Assembly: GCA_003509545.1 (NCBI GenBank)
Contig: DOLC01000009.1
Span: forward strand, 1 to 17,910
Direction of reading: 5' to 3'
Origin: Peptococcaceae bacterium
GTDB taxonomy: Bacteria; Bacillota; DSM-521; Neomoorellales; Neomoorellaceae
DNA: 17,910 bases
Below are positions 1-8,439 of this stretch, one piece after another. The notes under the pieces are model-generated. The model saw nothing but the letters and a program-made list of their open reading frames with translations, was not told where the DNA came from and made no database searches. The position numbers and the translations under genes were made by a program. Numbering within the stretch: position 1 is the first letter of the stretch; every line of letters begins with the position of its first letter.

Positions 1-49
1 GCGACCACCGAGCTCTACCCTTTTCCCCAACACGGCGCTCTTCCGATCT
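1..49 (+). other. Illumina P5/TruSeq adapter remnant (assembly artefact)
   Basis: These bases align without gaps to the 3' 49 bases of the Illumina P5/TruSeq universal adapter, from GCGACCACCGAG to GCGCTCTTCCGATCT. I count six mismatches, at positions 13, 19, 22, 25, 29 and 35, with the last 14 bases exact. This is synthetic library sequence left at a contig end, not biology. Genomic sequence should be taken to begin at about base 50. Confidence 0.95.
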
Positions 50-80
50 GAGGACCGCTGGGCGAGCAAAAACAAGGCGG

Positions 81-104
81 CCCCGGAGAAAATTTTTTTC
101 GGGG
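81..104 (-). terminator. Possible terminator hairpin downstream of cimA
   Basis: CCCCG (81-85) pairs with CGGGG (100-104) around an A/T-rich centre. Read on the minus strand, the direction of the operon, a short T-rich stretch (TTGTTTTT) follows a few bases later. The stem is only 5 bp on this strand, since two further pairs would be A-C mismatches, and the T tract is not adjacent. A weaker GGGC-TTC-GCCC hairpin at 157-167 lies just after the cimA stop, with TTTT five bases beyond it. Either could end the operon; neither is a textbook terminator. Confidence 0.3.
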
Positions 105-174
105 GTAGACCCGCCTCTTGATAGGACGGGCCAGGCCAGGAGGTTATAAAACCCTCGGGCGAAGCCCTTAAGTC

Positions 175-1779
175 TTAAGAAGTTCTCCCGGCCGCATCCA
201 ACGCGCCTTGAGCCTCTTCCTCCTGCTGCTTTAAGAGGGCGTACTCCATGCTGTCCAGTAATGCTTCCCAGCTGGCCTCGATAATATTGGTAGAGACACC
301 CACCGTATTCCAAACGCTCTCCCCGTCGCGGGACTCGATGAGCACCCGCACTTTGGCGCTGGTTGCCTCCTTTTCATCGAGAACCCGCACCTTATAGTCC
401 GTAAGGCGCATGCGCCGGATGGCGGGGAAGCATTCTTCCAGGGCCTTGCGCAGGGCATTATCCAGGGCGTTGACCGGGCCGTTACCCTCCGAAGCCGTGT
501 GGATGGTCCGGTCTCCCACCCGCAGTTTTATGATGGCTTCGGCAACGGCGTCCTGGTCGGCCTCCTTTTCCACGAATATGCGGAAATATTCCACCTGGAA
601 GGGTTCCCGGTACTCTCCCCCGGCTTTCCGCACCAGGAGTTCCAGAGACGCCTCGGCGCCCTCGAACTGGTAACCCTGTCTTTCCAATTCCTTAATGCAT
701 TCCACCACACCGCTGGTCTGGCGCCCGTTTAGATGCACTCCTAGTTCCGAGGCGAAGTAGCGGAGGTTGCTGACCCCTGCCAGCTCCGACACCAGGACGC
801 GCCGCCGGTTGCCCACCTTCTCAGGGGGTATATGTTCGTAGGTTGAGGCCTCCTTCATGACTGCGCTTACGTGGATTCCTCCCTTATGGGCGAAGGCACT
901 GTGGCCCACAAAGGGCTGGTTGTTGGGTAGCACCATGTTGGCGACCTCGCTTACGTAGCGCGATACCTCGGTCAGCTCCCGCAGCCTTCCCGGGGGCAGG
1001 CACCGGTAACCGAGTTTCAGCTCCAGGTTGGGGATAACCGAACACAAATTGGCGTTACCGCAGCGTTCGCCCAGGCCGTTGATAGTGCCCTGTACCTGGC
1101 GGCAACCGGCCGCCACGCCGGCCAGGGTGTTGGCCACGGCCAGTTCCCCGTCGTTATGGGTATGGATACCCAGGGGGGCATTGATATACCTGCTTACCTC
1201 CTTCACCGCCTCCTCGATCTCCCCCGGCAGGCACCCGCCGTTGGTATCGCAGAGTACGATCCAGGAAGCTCCGGCTTCGGCCGCGGCCTTGAGGCATTCC
1301 AGGGCGTAAGAACGGTTGGCCTTGTAGCCGTCAAAAAAGTGTTCGGCGTCGTAGACCACTTCCAGGCCCTTAGCCACCAGGAAGGCTACCGTTTCCCGGA
1401 TCATAGCCAGGTTCTCCGCCAGGCTGGTGCCCAGGGCCTGGGTGACGTGGAGATCCCAGGTTTTTCCGAAAATGGTAGCCACCCGCACACCAGACTGCAG
1501 AATGGCCAGGAGGTTCTCATCCTCCTCTACCTTGCCGCCGGGTTTGCGGGTGCGGCCGAAGGCCGCCAGTTTGGCGTGGTGCCAGTTCCTGTTCCTGGCC
1601 CGCAGGAAAAACTCCATATCCTTGGGGTTGGCCGCCGGCCAACCCCCTTCTATATAGTCGATGCCGAAGAGGTCCAGCCGGCCGGCGATCTTCAGTTTAT
1701 CTTCTACCGAGAAGCTAACGCCTTCTCCCTGGCTACCGTCCCGCAGCGTGGTATCGTAAAGATAAACCTTCTGCTCCAT
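175..1779 (-). CDS. cimA: (R)-citramalate synthase CimA
   Basis: The 534-aa protein condenses pyruvate with acetyl-CoA to (R)-citramalate, the entry to threonine-independent isoleucine synthesis. The HMGL-like barrel shows DTTLRDGSQ at residues 9-17 and the metal-binding HTHND at 206-210; the C-terminal ~130 residues look like the LeuA-dimer allosteric domain. The N-terminal VYLYDTTLRDGSQGEG and the lengths between motifs fit the CimA family better than LeuA, and a separate canonical leuA lies upstream in the operon. LeuCD and LeuB, encoded just before it, carry out the next steps from citramalate to 2-oxobutyrate. The ATG start follows GAGGGATGAAGC, 3 nt after the leuB stop, so the genes are probably translationally coupled. 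It is the last gene of the operon. Isopropylmalate or homocitrate synthase is less likely. Confidence 0.93.
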   Translation of the reverse strand: MEQKVYLYDTTLRDGSQGEGVSFSVEDKLKIAGRLDLFGIDYIEGGWPAANPKDMEFFLRARNRNWHHAKLAAFGRTRKPGGKVEEDENLLAILQSGVRVATIFGKTWDLHVTQALGTSLAENLAMIRETVAFLVAKGLEVVYDAEHFFDGYKANRSYALECLKAAAEAGASWIVLCDTNGGCLPGEIEEAVKEVSRYINAPLGIHTHNDGELAVANTLAGVAAGCRQVQGTINGLGERCGNANLCSVIPNLELKLGYRCLPPGRLRELTEVSRYVSEVANMVLPNNQPFVGHSAFAHKGGIHVSAVMKEASTYEHIPPEKVGNRRRVLVSELAGVSNLRYFASELGVHLNGRQTSGVVECIKELERQGYQFEGAEASLELLVRKAGGEYREPFQVEYFRIFVEKEADQDAVAEAIIKLRVGDRTIHTASEGNGPVNALDNALRKALEECFPAIRRMRLTDYKVRVLDEKEATSAKVRVLIESRDGESVWNTVGVSTNIIEASWEALLDSMEYALLKQQEEEAQGALDAAGRTS

Positions 1780-1782
1780 GCT

Positions 1783-2856
1783 TCATCCCTCTTCCACTTC
1801 CTGCCGTACTAGGGTTCCCATTTCTTCTGTGTTGACCAGGGTTTTACCCTCGCTCATAATATCGGGGGTCCGGAAGCCCTTGTCCAGCACCCGGCTCACC
1901 GCAGCTTCGACATCCTGGGCCGCTTCCTCCAGCTTAAAGGATACCCGCAACATGAGGGCGGCCGAAAGGATGGTGGCCAGGGGATTGGCTTTCTTCTGGC
2001 CTGCAATATCCGGGGCGGAGCCGTGGGCCGGCTCGTAGAGAGCCACCTTTCCCCCGATGCTCGCCGAGGCCAGCATCCCGATGGAGCCGGTTAAAACGGA
2101 GGCCAGGTCACTTAAGATGTCGCCGAAAGTGTTTTCCATAACCAGGACGTCGAACTGCCGGGGCCAACGTACCAACTGCATGGCGCAGTTGTCCACGTAC
2201 ATATGGGTCAATTCTACGTCCGGGTATTCCGGAGCCAGGCGCTCCGCCGTCTCCCGCCAAAGGCGAGAGGTAATGAGGACGTTGGCCTTGTCCACTGAGG
2301 TCAATTTCTTGCGCCTCTGCCTGGCCAGCTCGAACCCCAGCCGGAGGATGCGCTCGATCTCTTCTGTATAATATATAAGGGTGTCCCAAGCCACCTCTCC
2401 GGTGTGGGTGCGCTCCCTCTTTTTCTCGCCGAAATAAAGGCCTCCGGTTAGTTCCCTCAAAACCAGCAGATCGGTGCCCTCCACGATTTCCCTCTTCAGG
2501 GGCGAGGCCTCGACCAGGGCCGGGAACAGATAGGCGGGCCTTAAGTTGGCGTACAGCCCCAGGCCTTTCCGCAAGGCCAAAAGGGCCGCCGTTTCCGGCC
2601 GCTCGGCCGGGGGCAGGTTATCCCAGCGGGGGCCTCCCACCGCCCCCAGAAGGACGGCGTCGCTTTCCCGGCACAACCGTAGGGTTTCCTCCGGCAGGGC
2701 GGTTCCCGTGGCGTCGATGGCGGCGCCGCCCACCAGCCCTTCCCGGAATTCAAAAGCTATGCCGAACTTCTTACCTACGGCCTTCAGTACCTTTACCGCT
2801 TCGGGCACGATCTCCGGCCCTATCCCGTCGCCGGGCAGCACCGCAATCTTAAACAC
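1783..2856 (-). CDS. leuB: 3-isopropylmalate dehydrogenase LeuB
   Basis: This 357-aa cytosolic enzyme oxidises and decarboxylates 3-isopropylmalate to 2-oxoisocaproate with NAD+. In the citramalate route it can do the same to 3-methylmalate, giving 2-oxobutyrate. Visible features are GDGIGPEI at residues 9-16, the RELTGGLYFGEKK substrate loop near 135-147, the ENTFGDILSDL metal-binding segment, and YEPAHGSAPDIAG followed by ANP near the NAD pocket. Length is normal for the family. The start is GTG at 2856, preceded by AGGAAGGTGAAGGACC, and overlaps the end of leuD by 8 bases, a typical coupling arrangement. Nothing looks broken. Confidence 0.97.
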   Translation of the reverse strand: MFKIAVLPGDGIGPEIVPEAVKVLKAVGKKFGIAFEFREGLVGGAAIDATGTALPEETLRLCRESDAVLLGAVGGPRWDNLPPAERPETAALLALRKGLGLYANLRPAYLFPALVEASPLKREIVEGTDLLVLRELTGGLYFGEKKRERTHTGEVAWDTLIYYTEEIERILRLGFELARQRRKKLTSVDKANVLITSRLWRETAERLAPEYPDVELTHMYVDNCAMQLVRWPRQFDVLVMENTFGDILSDLASVLTGSIGMLASASIGGKVALYEPAHGSAPDIAGQKKANPLATILSAALMLRVSFKLEEAAQDVEAAVSRVLDKGFRTPDIMSEGKTLVNTEEMGTLVRQEVEEG

Positions 2857-3352
2857 GGTCCTTCACCTTCCTGGCCACGTAGGCCATTAGGCCCCCGGCA
2901 TCCATGAGTTCTTGCATGAAGGGCGGAAGGGGTACCATGCGGTAGGTCTCGTTCTTAGTTAGGTTAGTAATCAAGCCCTTGTCCGGCTCAATAAGGACCT
3001 CATCCCCGCCTTCTATCCCCGCAGCCGCCTCCGGCGCTTCGAAGATGGGGAGGCCAATGTTAATGGCGTTGCGGTAGAAGATACGGGCAAAGGAGGCGGC
3101 GATAACGGCGGCCACTCCCGCCGCCTTAATGGCGAGGGGCGCATGCTCCCTCGAACTGCCGCAGCCAAAATTCTTACCGGCCACGATGATATCGCCGGCC
3201 TTAACCCGGCCGGGAAACTCGGGGTCGGCGTCTTCCATGCAGTGTCGCGCCAGCTCCAAGGGGTCGCTGGTATTGAGATAGCGGGCCGGTATGATGGCAT
3301 CGGTATCTATATCATGGCCGAACTTATGGCATGTTCCTCGTATGGGCTGCAT
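2849..3352 (-). CDS. leuD: 3-isopropylmalate dehydratase small subunit LeuD
   Basis: The 167-aa swivel-domain subunit pairs with LeuC to isomerise 2-isopropylmalate to 3-isopropylmalate, and likely citramalate to 3-methylmalate. DIDTDAIIPARYL (residues 14-26) and GKNFGCGSSREHA (59-71) are hallmark motifs. The length matches the short archaeal/clostridial LeuD type rather than the ~200-aa E. coli form, in keeping with the short LeuC next to it. The ATG start is supported by GGAGG ten bases upstream. It lies 2 nt after the leuC stop and overlaps leuB by 8 nt. Confidence 0.97.
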   Translation of the reverse strand: MQPIRGTCHKFGHDIDTDAIIPARYLNTSDPLELARHCMEDADPEFPGRVKAGDIIVAGKNFGCGSSREHAPLAIKAAGVAAVIAASFARIFYRNAINIGLPIFEAPEAAAGIEGGDEVLIEPDKGLITNLTKNETYRMVPLPPFMQELMDAGGLMAYVARKVKDRV

Positions 3353-3354
3353 AT

Positions 3355-4617
3355 CTACCGCACCTCCTCGGGCGCCGCTATACGGCCTTTAACGGCGCTG
3401 GCCGCCGCCACCGCCGGTCCGGCCAGATACACTTCACTCTCCGGGTGGCCCATGCGGCCGACAAAATTGCGGTTGGTGGTGGCCACCGCCCTCTCGCCCT
3501 TGGCCAGGATACCCATGTGGCCGCCCAGGCAGGGTCCACAGGTGGGCGTAGAAACGGCCGCGCCCGCCTCGATGAATATGCGGATGAGTCCTTCCTCCAG
3601 GGCTTGGGCGTAAATCTTTTGGGTTCCGGGAATGATAATCAGCCGCACCTCGGGGTGTACCCGGCGCCCGTTAAGAATGCTGGCCGCCACCCGCAGGTCC
3701 TCCATACGGCCGTTGGTGCACGAACCTATTACCACCTGGTCTATGGGGATCTCTCCCACCTCGCTGATGGGACGGGTGTTCTCCGGTAGGTGGGGAAAGG
3801 CCACCTGGGGTTCGATGCGGCTAACGTCATACTCCCTTACCTCGGCATAGCGGGCATCGGGGTCGCTCCGGTATACGCGATAGGGACGCCGGGCCCGTCC
3901 CCGGAGATATTCCTCTGTTTTTTCGTCTACGGGGAAAATGCCGTTCTTAGCCCCAGCCTCAATGGCCATGTTGGCCATGGTAAAGCGGCCGTCCAGGGAC
4001 AGCGCTGCGATGGCCTCCCCGGTAAATTCCATGGCCATATAGCGGGCACCGTCTACCCCTATATCCCCGATAGTATAGAGGATAAGGTCCTTGCCCCCCA
4101 CCCAGGGCCGCAGCTTCCCGTAGTACCGTAGCAGAATGGTTTCCGGCACCTTAAACCAGCACTCACCGGTAGCCATGGCGGCGGCTAAATCAGTGGAGCC
4201 CACTCCGGTGGCGAAGGCCCCAAGGGCTCCGTAGGTGCAGGTGTGGGAGTCGGCCCCGATGACCAGCTCCCCGGGCATCACCAGGCCTTCCTCCGGCAGG
4301 AGGCAGTGCTCGATCCCCATGCGACCTACTTCGTAGTAGTATTCCAGACCCTGTTCCCGGGCGAACTCCCGCAGGATTTTGGCCTGCTCCGCCGACTTAA
4401 TGTCTTTATTGGGAGTAAAATGATCGGGTACCAAGACTACCCTGGCCGGGTCGAAAACCTTTTTAACCCCCAGCTGCCGGAACTCCTTGATGGCCAGGGG
4501 AGCGGTAATATCGTTCCCTAAGGCCAGGTCGATGCGGGCGTTAATGAGCTGCCCGGGCTCTACGGCCTCCATCCCCGCATGGGCGGCCAGGATCTTTTCC
4601 GTCACCGTCATGCCCAC
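3355..4617 (-). CDS. leuC: 3-isopropylmalate dehydratase large subunit LeuC
   Basis: The 420-aa aconitase-superfamily subunit carries the [4Fe-4S] cluster. Its likely ligands are Cys300 (in IGSCTNGR) and Cys360 and Cys363 (in TCGPCLGG). GADSHTCTYGALGAFATGVGS at 121-141 is the conserved substrate-binding stretch. At 420 residues it belongs to the short LeuC/HacA-like class, not the ~466-aa E. coli class. The start is taken as GTG at 4617, nine bases after AGGGAGG; the ATG two codons later would sit 15 bases away. The gene begins 6 nt after leuA, whose stop codon lies inside the leuC ribosome-binding region. An oxygen-sensitive cluster is expected. Confidence 0.96.
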   Translation of the reverse strand: MGMTVTEKILAAHAGMEAVEPGQLINARIDLALGNDITAPLAIKEFRQLGVKKVFDPARVVLVPDHFTPNKDIKSAEQAKILREFAREQGLEYYYEVGRMGIEHCLLPEEGLVMPGELVIGADSHTCTYGALGAFATGVGSTDLAAAMATGECWFKVPETILLRYYGKLRPWVGGKDLILYTIGDIGVDGARYMAMEFTGEAIAALSLDGRFTMANMAIEAGAKNGIFPVDEKTEEYLRGRARRPYRVYRSDPDARYAEVREYDVSRIEPQVAFPHLPENTRPISEVGEIPIDQVVIGSCTNGRMEDLRVAASILNGRRVHPEVRLIIIPGTQKIYAQALEEGLIRIFIEAGAAVSTPTCGPCLGGHMGILAKGERAVATTNRNFVGRMGHPESEVYLAGPAVAAASAVKGRIAAPEEVR

Positions 4618-4623
4618 GGCCGT

Positions 4624-6189
4624 TTACCTCCCTCCGTTGGTAACCTCGGAAAGGTGCTGCAGGTTTTCTTCCCCTACTTCGTACACCAACTTGTTGATGG
4701 CATTTATATAAGCCCGGGCGCTGGCCTCCAGGACGTCAGTGCTGATGCCCCGTCCGATGAAGATCCTCCCCTGGTATTCCACCTTCACCGTCACTTCGCC
4801 CACCGCATCCTTGCCGCCGGTGACGGCATTTAAGGAATAGGATTTCAAGCAGAGGGGAATGCAGGTAATTTTATCAATGGCCTTGAAGGCCGCGTCCACG
4901 GGGCCTTCCCCGCAGGCCGCTTCCTCCAGGACCTCTCCGTCTACCTTAAGACCGACGGTGGCCGTGGGCACCACCCGCGTACCGGAGGAAATGTGGAGGT
5001 AGTCCAGGAGATACTTCTCGGGTATCCGGCGTACCTCGTGTTCTACAATGGCCTCCAGGTCCCGGTCGGAAATCTCCTTCTTGCGGTCGGCCAGCTCTTT
5101 GAAGCGCTGGAAGGCCTTATCTAGCTCGGCTTCCGTCAGCGTATAACCGAGCTCCTCCAGGCGGCTGCGCAGGGCATGGCGCCCGGAATGTTTACCCAGG
5201 ACGATGTTGCTCTGGACCAGGCCGATCATGGCCGGGTTCATGATCTCGTAGGTGGTCCGCTCCTTCAACACGCCGTCCTGGTGGATCCCCGACTCGTGGG
5301 CAAAGGCGTTCTTGCCCACCACGGCTTTATTGTACTGCACGGGCATGCCCGTCAGGCTGCTGACCAGGCGGCTGGTGCGATAGATCTCTTCCGTCACCAC
5401 CCCGGTACGGCACCCGTAGTAATCGCGGCGGGTAAAGAGGGCCATGACCAGTTCCTCCAGGGCCGTATTACCCGCCCGCTCACCGATACCGTTAACGGTG
5501 CATTCCACCTGGTCGGCGCCGTTCTCTACCGCCGCCAAAGAATTGGCTACCGCCATCCCCAGATCGTTATGGCAATGCACGCTAAGGACGGCCCGTTCGA
5601 TATTGCGCACCCTCCGGCGTATCTCGGCTATCAACCGGCCGAACTCCGGGGGCGTTGCATAACCCACGGTATCAGGGATATTGATGACCGTGGCCCCGGC
5701 ATCAATGGCCGTCTCCAGGGCCAGGCACAAAAACTCCAGGTCGCTCCGCGAGGCGTCCTCCGGAGAAAATTCTACGTCCGGGCAGTGCTCCTTGGCGTAG
5801 GCCACCCCCCGCCTGATGGCCTCCAGGACCTCGTCACGGGTCATGCGGAGCTTGTGCTTCATATGGATATCGGAAGTAGCAATAAAGACGTGAAGGCGGG
5901 GCCGTGCGGCGTGCTTCACCGCCTCCCAGGCCCGGTCGATGTCCCCCTCGTTCACCCGGGCCAGGGCGGCAATGGCCGGCCCTTCTATCTCCTGGGCGAC
6001 GGCCTTCACCGCCTCGAAGTCCCCCCGGGAGGAGATAGGGAAACCGGCTTCGATAACATCCACCTTTAACCGGGCCAGTTGCCGGGCGATCTCCAGTTTC
6101 TCCTGCACATTGAGGCTCACGCCGGGGGACTGCTCCCCATCCCGGAGGGTAGTATCGAAGATATAAATGCGTCGAGCTGCTGTTTCCAT
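4624..6189 (-). CDS. leuA: 2-isopropylmalate synthase LeuA
   Basis: This 521-aa enzyme condenses 2-oxoisovalerate with acetyl-CoA, the committed step of leucine synthesis. The barrel shows DTTLRDGEQSPG from residue 12, the metal-ligand motif HCHND at 205-209, and GIGERAGN near 234-241. The C-terminal part from about 385 resembles the LeuA-dimer allosteric domain, through which leucine usually inhibits. Length is normal for bacterial LeuA type 1. ATG at 6189 follows AGGAGAG with 7-nt spacing, 21 nt after ilvB copy 2, the widest gap in the operon. It is a clear paralogue of CimA five genes... downstream order leuA-leuC-leuD-leuB-cimA places both condensing enzymes around their shared isomerase and dehydrogenase. 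Confidence 0.97.
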   Translation of the reverse strand: METAARRIYIFDTTLRDGEQSPGVSLNVQEKLEIARQLARLKVDVIEAGFPISSRGDFEAVKAVAQEIEGPAIAALARVNEGDIDRAWEAVKHAARPRLHVFIATSDIHMKHKLRMTRDEVLEAIRRGVAYAKEHCPDVEFSPEDASRSDLEFLCLALETAIDAGATVINIPDTVGYATPPEFGRLIAEIRRRVRNIERAVLSVHCHNDLGMAVANSLAAVENGADQVECTVNGIGERAGNTALEELVMALFTRRDYYGCRTGVVTEEIYRTSRLVSSLTGMPVQYNKAVVGKNAFAHESGIHQDGVLKERTTYEIMNPAMIGLVQSNIVLGKHSGRHALRSRLEELGYTLTEAELDKAFQRFKELADRKKEISDRDLEAIVEHEVRRIPEKYLLDYLHISSGTRVVPTATVGLKVDGEVLEEAACGEGPVDAAFKAIDKITCIPLCLKSYSLNAVTGGKDAVGEVTVKVEYQGRIFIGRGISTDVLEASARAYINAINKLVYEVGEENLQHLSEVTNGGR

Positions 6190-6210
6190 TTCCGTCTCTC
6201 CTCTTGCTCC

Positions 6211-7881
6211 CTAATCCTCCGGCAAGATCATCTCGTTTAATCCAGCTCCTGCCGGCACCATGGGATACACCATTTCCTCTTCGCTTATAAGACATTCTAT
6301 GAGGGTAAGGCGCCCGTTCTGCATGGCTTCCTCCAGGACCGGAATAACTTCTTCCTGTTTGGTTATTCTCAGACCTTCTGCGCCGTAGCAACGGGCCAGG
6401 CCCACAAAGTCGGGGTTCCCGCTGAAGCGCACGGCGGTGTACTTGCCCTCATAATAGAAATGCTGCAGTTGGCGCACCATGGCCAGGCTTTGGTTGTTGA
6501 AGAGCAGGATTTTAATAGGTAGGTTCTGCTCTACCGCAGTCCCCAGCTCCGGCATGCTCATCTGGAAACTTCCGTCGCCGGTGATGGCCCACACCATGGC
6601 ATCCGGCCGGGCCAGTTGGGCCCCTATGGCCGCCGGGAAACCGTAGCCCATGGTCCCCAGGCCGCAGGAAGAAATGAAGGTACGCGGCTTAGTAAAGCCG
6701 TAAAAGAGGGCGGCCCACATCTGGTGCTGACCCACATCGGTAGTGATGATGGCCCGACCCCGGGTCATCTCCCCCAGGCGTTGTATAACCCACTGGGGAC
6801 GCACATCTCCCCCGCGACCGTAGGTTAAGGGGTATGCCTCCCGCAGCTCCTGAAGGCGCTTCAACCAGGCCTCCCGCTTGCCCGGCTGCACCAGGGGCAG
6901 GAGGTCCTCCAGGACGGTTCGGGCATCCCCCACCAGGGGTAAGTCCACCCGGACGTTCTTGCCGATCTCTGCGGGGTCGATATCCACATGGGCTATCTTG
7001 GCCTGGGGAGCGAATTTGTCCAGGGCACCGGTCACCCGATCGTCAAAACGCACCCCGAGGCCGAAAAGGACGTCGCACTCCATAAAGGCGTGGTTAGCGT
7101 AGGGCTTGCCGTGCAGGCCCACCATGCCCAAAGACAGGGGATGGTCCTCCGGGAAGGCGCCTAGGCCGGCAAGGGTGGTGGCCACCGGCGCCTGCAGGGT
7201 TTCCGCCAGCCGGACCAGAAGTTCTTCGGCTCCCGAAGCCACCACTCCTCCTCCCACGAAGATTAACGGCCGCTCGGCTTCCGATAGCATCTTGGCCAGG
7301 GCCCTTATCTGGCCGGCATGCCCTTTGTAAGTGGGCTTGTAGCCCCGGATCTCCACCTGCTCCGGGATGGGGGCTTCACACGGCGCCTGGGCCACATCCC
7401 GGGGGAGATCGATGAGCACGGGCCCCGGCCGGCCCGTACGGGCGATATGAAAGGCCTCTTTAACTATGCGGGGGAGCTCCGCTACATCCTTTACCAGGTA
7501 GTTGTGCTTGGTGATGGGCATGGTAATCCCCGTAACGTCCACTTCCTGGAAGGCGTCAGTCCCCACCATAGAGGTGGGTACCTGGCCGGTAAAAATAACC
7601 ACGGGCACCGAATCCATATACGCCGTGGCAATGCCCGTCACCAAATTGGTAGCCCCGGGCCCCGAGGTGGCGAAACATACCCCCACCCTGCCGCTGGTCC
7701 GGGCATAGCCGCTGGCCGCATGGACGGCATTTTGCTCATGGCGCACCAAGACGTGTTTAATAGGGCTATCGGCCAGGGCATGGTACAAGGGGAGCACCGC
7801 GCCTCCGGGGTAGCCGAAGACAAGGTCTGCTCCTTCCTGTAACAAAGCTTCAATAACCGCCTGGGCACCCGTTCTCTTCAA
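6211..7881 (-). CDS. ilvB: Acetohydroxyacid synthase large subunit, second copy (Leu at the specificity Trp)
   Basis: This 556-aa ThDP/FAD enzyme has the catalytic Glu49 in RHEQN, an SGPGATN segment at 73-79, and the ThDP motif GDGS (435-438) followed by NN at 462-463. It should make 2-acetolactate from two pyruvates. The segment MVRQLQ (468-473) has Leu472, codon CTG at 6466-6468, where the family normally has Trp. In E. coli AHAS II that Trp (464) sets preference for 2-ketobutyrate, so this copy may favour acetolactate for valine and leucine; that is inference. The start is TTG at 7881, supported by GAGGGGGGAG just upstream; no ATG occurs before the conserved core. It begins 16 nt after ilvN and may share that small subunit. 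The sequence is intact and well diverged from copy 1, so not a recent duplicate. A catabolic acetolactate synthase is possible but less likely in this operon. Confidence 0.93.
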   Translation of the reverse strand: MKRTGAQAVIEALLQEGADLVFGYPGGAVLPLYHALADSPIKHVLVRHEQNAVHAASGYARTSGRVGVCFATSGPGATNLVTGIATAYMDSVPVVIFTGQVPTSMVGTDAFQEVDVTGITMPITKHNYLVKDVAELPRIVKEAFHIARTGRPGPVLIDLPRDVAQAPCEAPIPEQVEIRGYKPTYKGHAGQIRALAKMLSEAERPLIFVGGGVVASGAEELLVRLAETLQAPVATTLAGLGAFPEDHPLSLGMVGLHGKPYANHAFMECDVLFGLGVRFDDRVTGALDKFAPQAKIAHVDIDPAEIGKNVRVDLPLVGDARTVLEDLLPLVQPGKREAWLKRLQELREAYPLTYGRGGDVRPQWVIQRLGEMTRGRAIITTDVGQHQMWAALFYGFTKPRTFISSCGLGTMGYGFPAAIGAQLARPDAMVWAITGDGSFQMSMPELGTAVEQNLPIKILLFNNQSLAMVRQLQHFYYEGKYTAVRFSGNPDFVGLARCYGAEGLRITKQEEVIPVLEEAMQNGRLTLIECLISEEEMVYPMVPAGAGLNEMILPED

Positions 7882-7897
7882 GCCTTCTCCCCCCTCT

Positions 7898-8431
7898 TTA
7901 ACCCGTCTGGCTGACGTTTTCCTGCTCGCTCAGATCGGCCTCCAGGACCTTGCCCCGGGATCCCCTCACCAGGGCGATCTTGCCCGTCCGGGCCAATTCC
8001 CGGATACCGAAGGGACGCAGGGCGGCCTCAATGGCGTTGATTTTGTCCTCGTCGCCGGTGGCCTCAACGATTAGGGAATCCCGGGCGATATCCACGATCC
8101 TGGCCCGGAAGACCTCCACAATCTGCATGATTTCTCCCCGCACGTGGGGCTCCGCGTTTACCTTGATCAAGACGAGCTCCCGGCCCACATGGGGATCCTG
8201 GGTGATGTCGCTCAACTTGATAACATCGATGAGCTTATGGAGCTGTTTGCACACCTGCTCTATGGTATGGTCGTCGCCTTCCACCACAATGGTCATGCGC
8301 GAGACAGAGGGATTCTCCGTGGGGCCGACGGCCAGGCTCTCGATATTATACCCGCGGCGGGCAAAAAGGCCCGCCACCCTGGTCAACACCCCCGGCTTAT
8401 TTTCCACCAGAACGGCTAAGGTGTGTTTCAT
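7898..8431 (-). CDS. ilvN: Acetohydroxyacid synthase small (regulatory) subunit IlvN
   Basis: The 177-aa regulatory subunit binds the large subunit, stimulates it, and usually confers valine feedback inhibition. Residues 1-75 form an ACT domain beginning HTLAVLVENKPGVLTRVAGLFARRG; residues ~85-165 are the C-terminal ALS small-subunit domain with ELVLIKV and LIVEATG. Length is typical of the IlvH/IlvN long form. ATG at 8431 lies 8 nt after the stop of ilvB copy 1, and the ribosome site AGGGGGG overlaps the 3' end of that gene. It is flanked by an ilvB on each side, so it may serve both large subunits. Confidence 0.96.
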   Translation of the reverse strand: MKHTLAVLVENKPGVLTRVAGLFARRGYNIESLAVGPTENPSVSRMTIVVEGDDHTIEQVCKQLHKLIDVIKLSDITQDPHVGRELVLIKVNAEPHVRGEIMQIVEVFRARIVDIARDSLIVEATGDEDKINAIEAALRPFGIRELARTGKIALVRGSRGKVLEADLSEQENVSQTG

Positions 8432-8439
8432 GGCTGATT

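Noticed and set aside
5176..6069. Plus-strand open frame of 297 codons antisense to leuA
   Set aside because: leuA is certain on the other strand; this frame has no family features and is a by-product of high GC.
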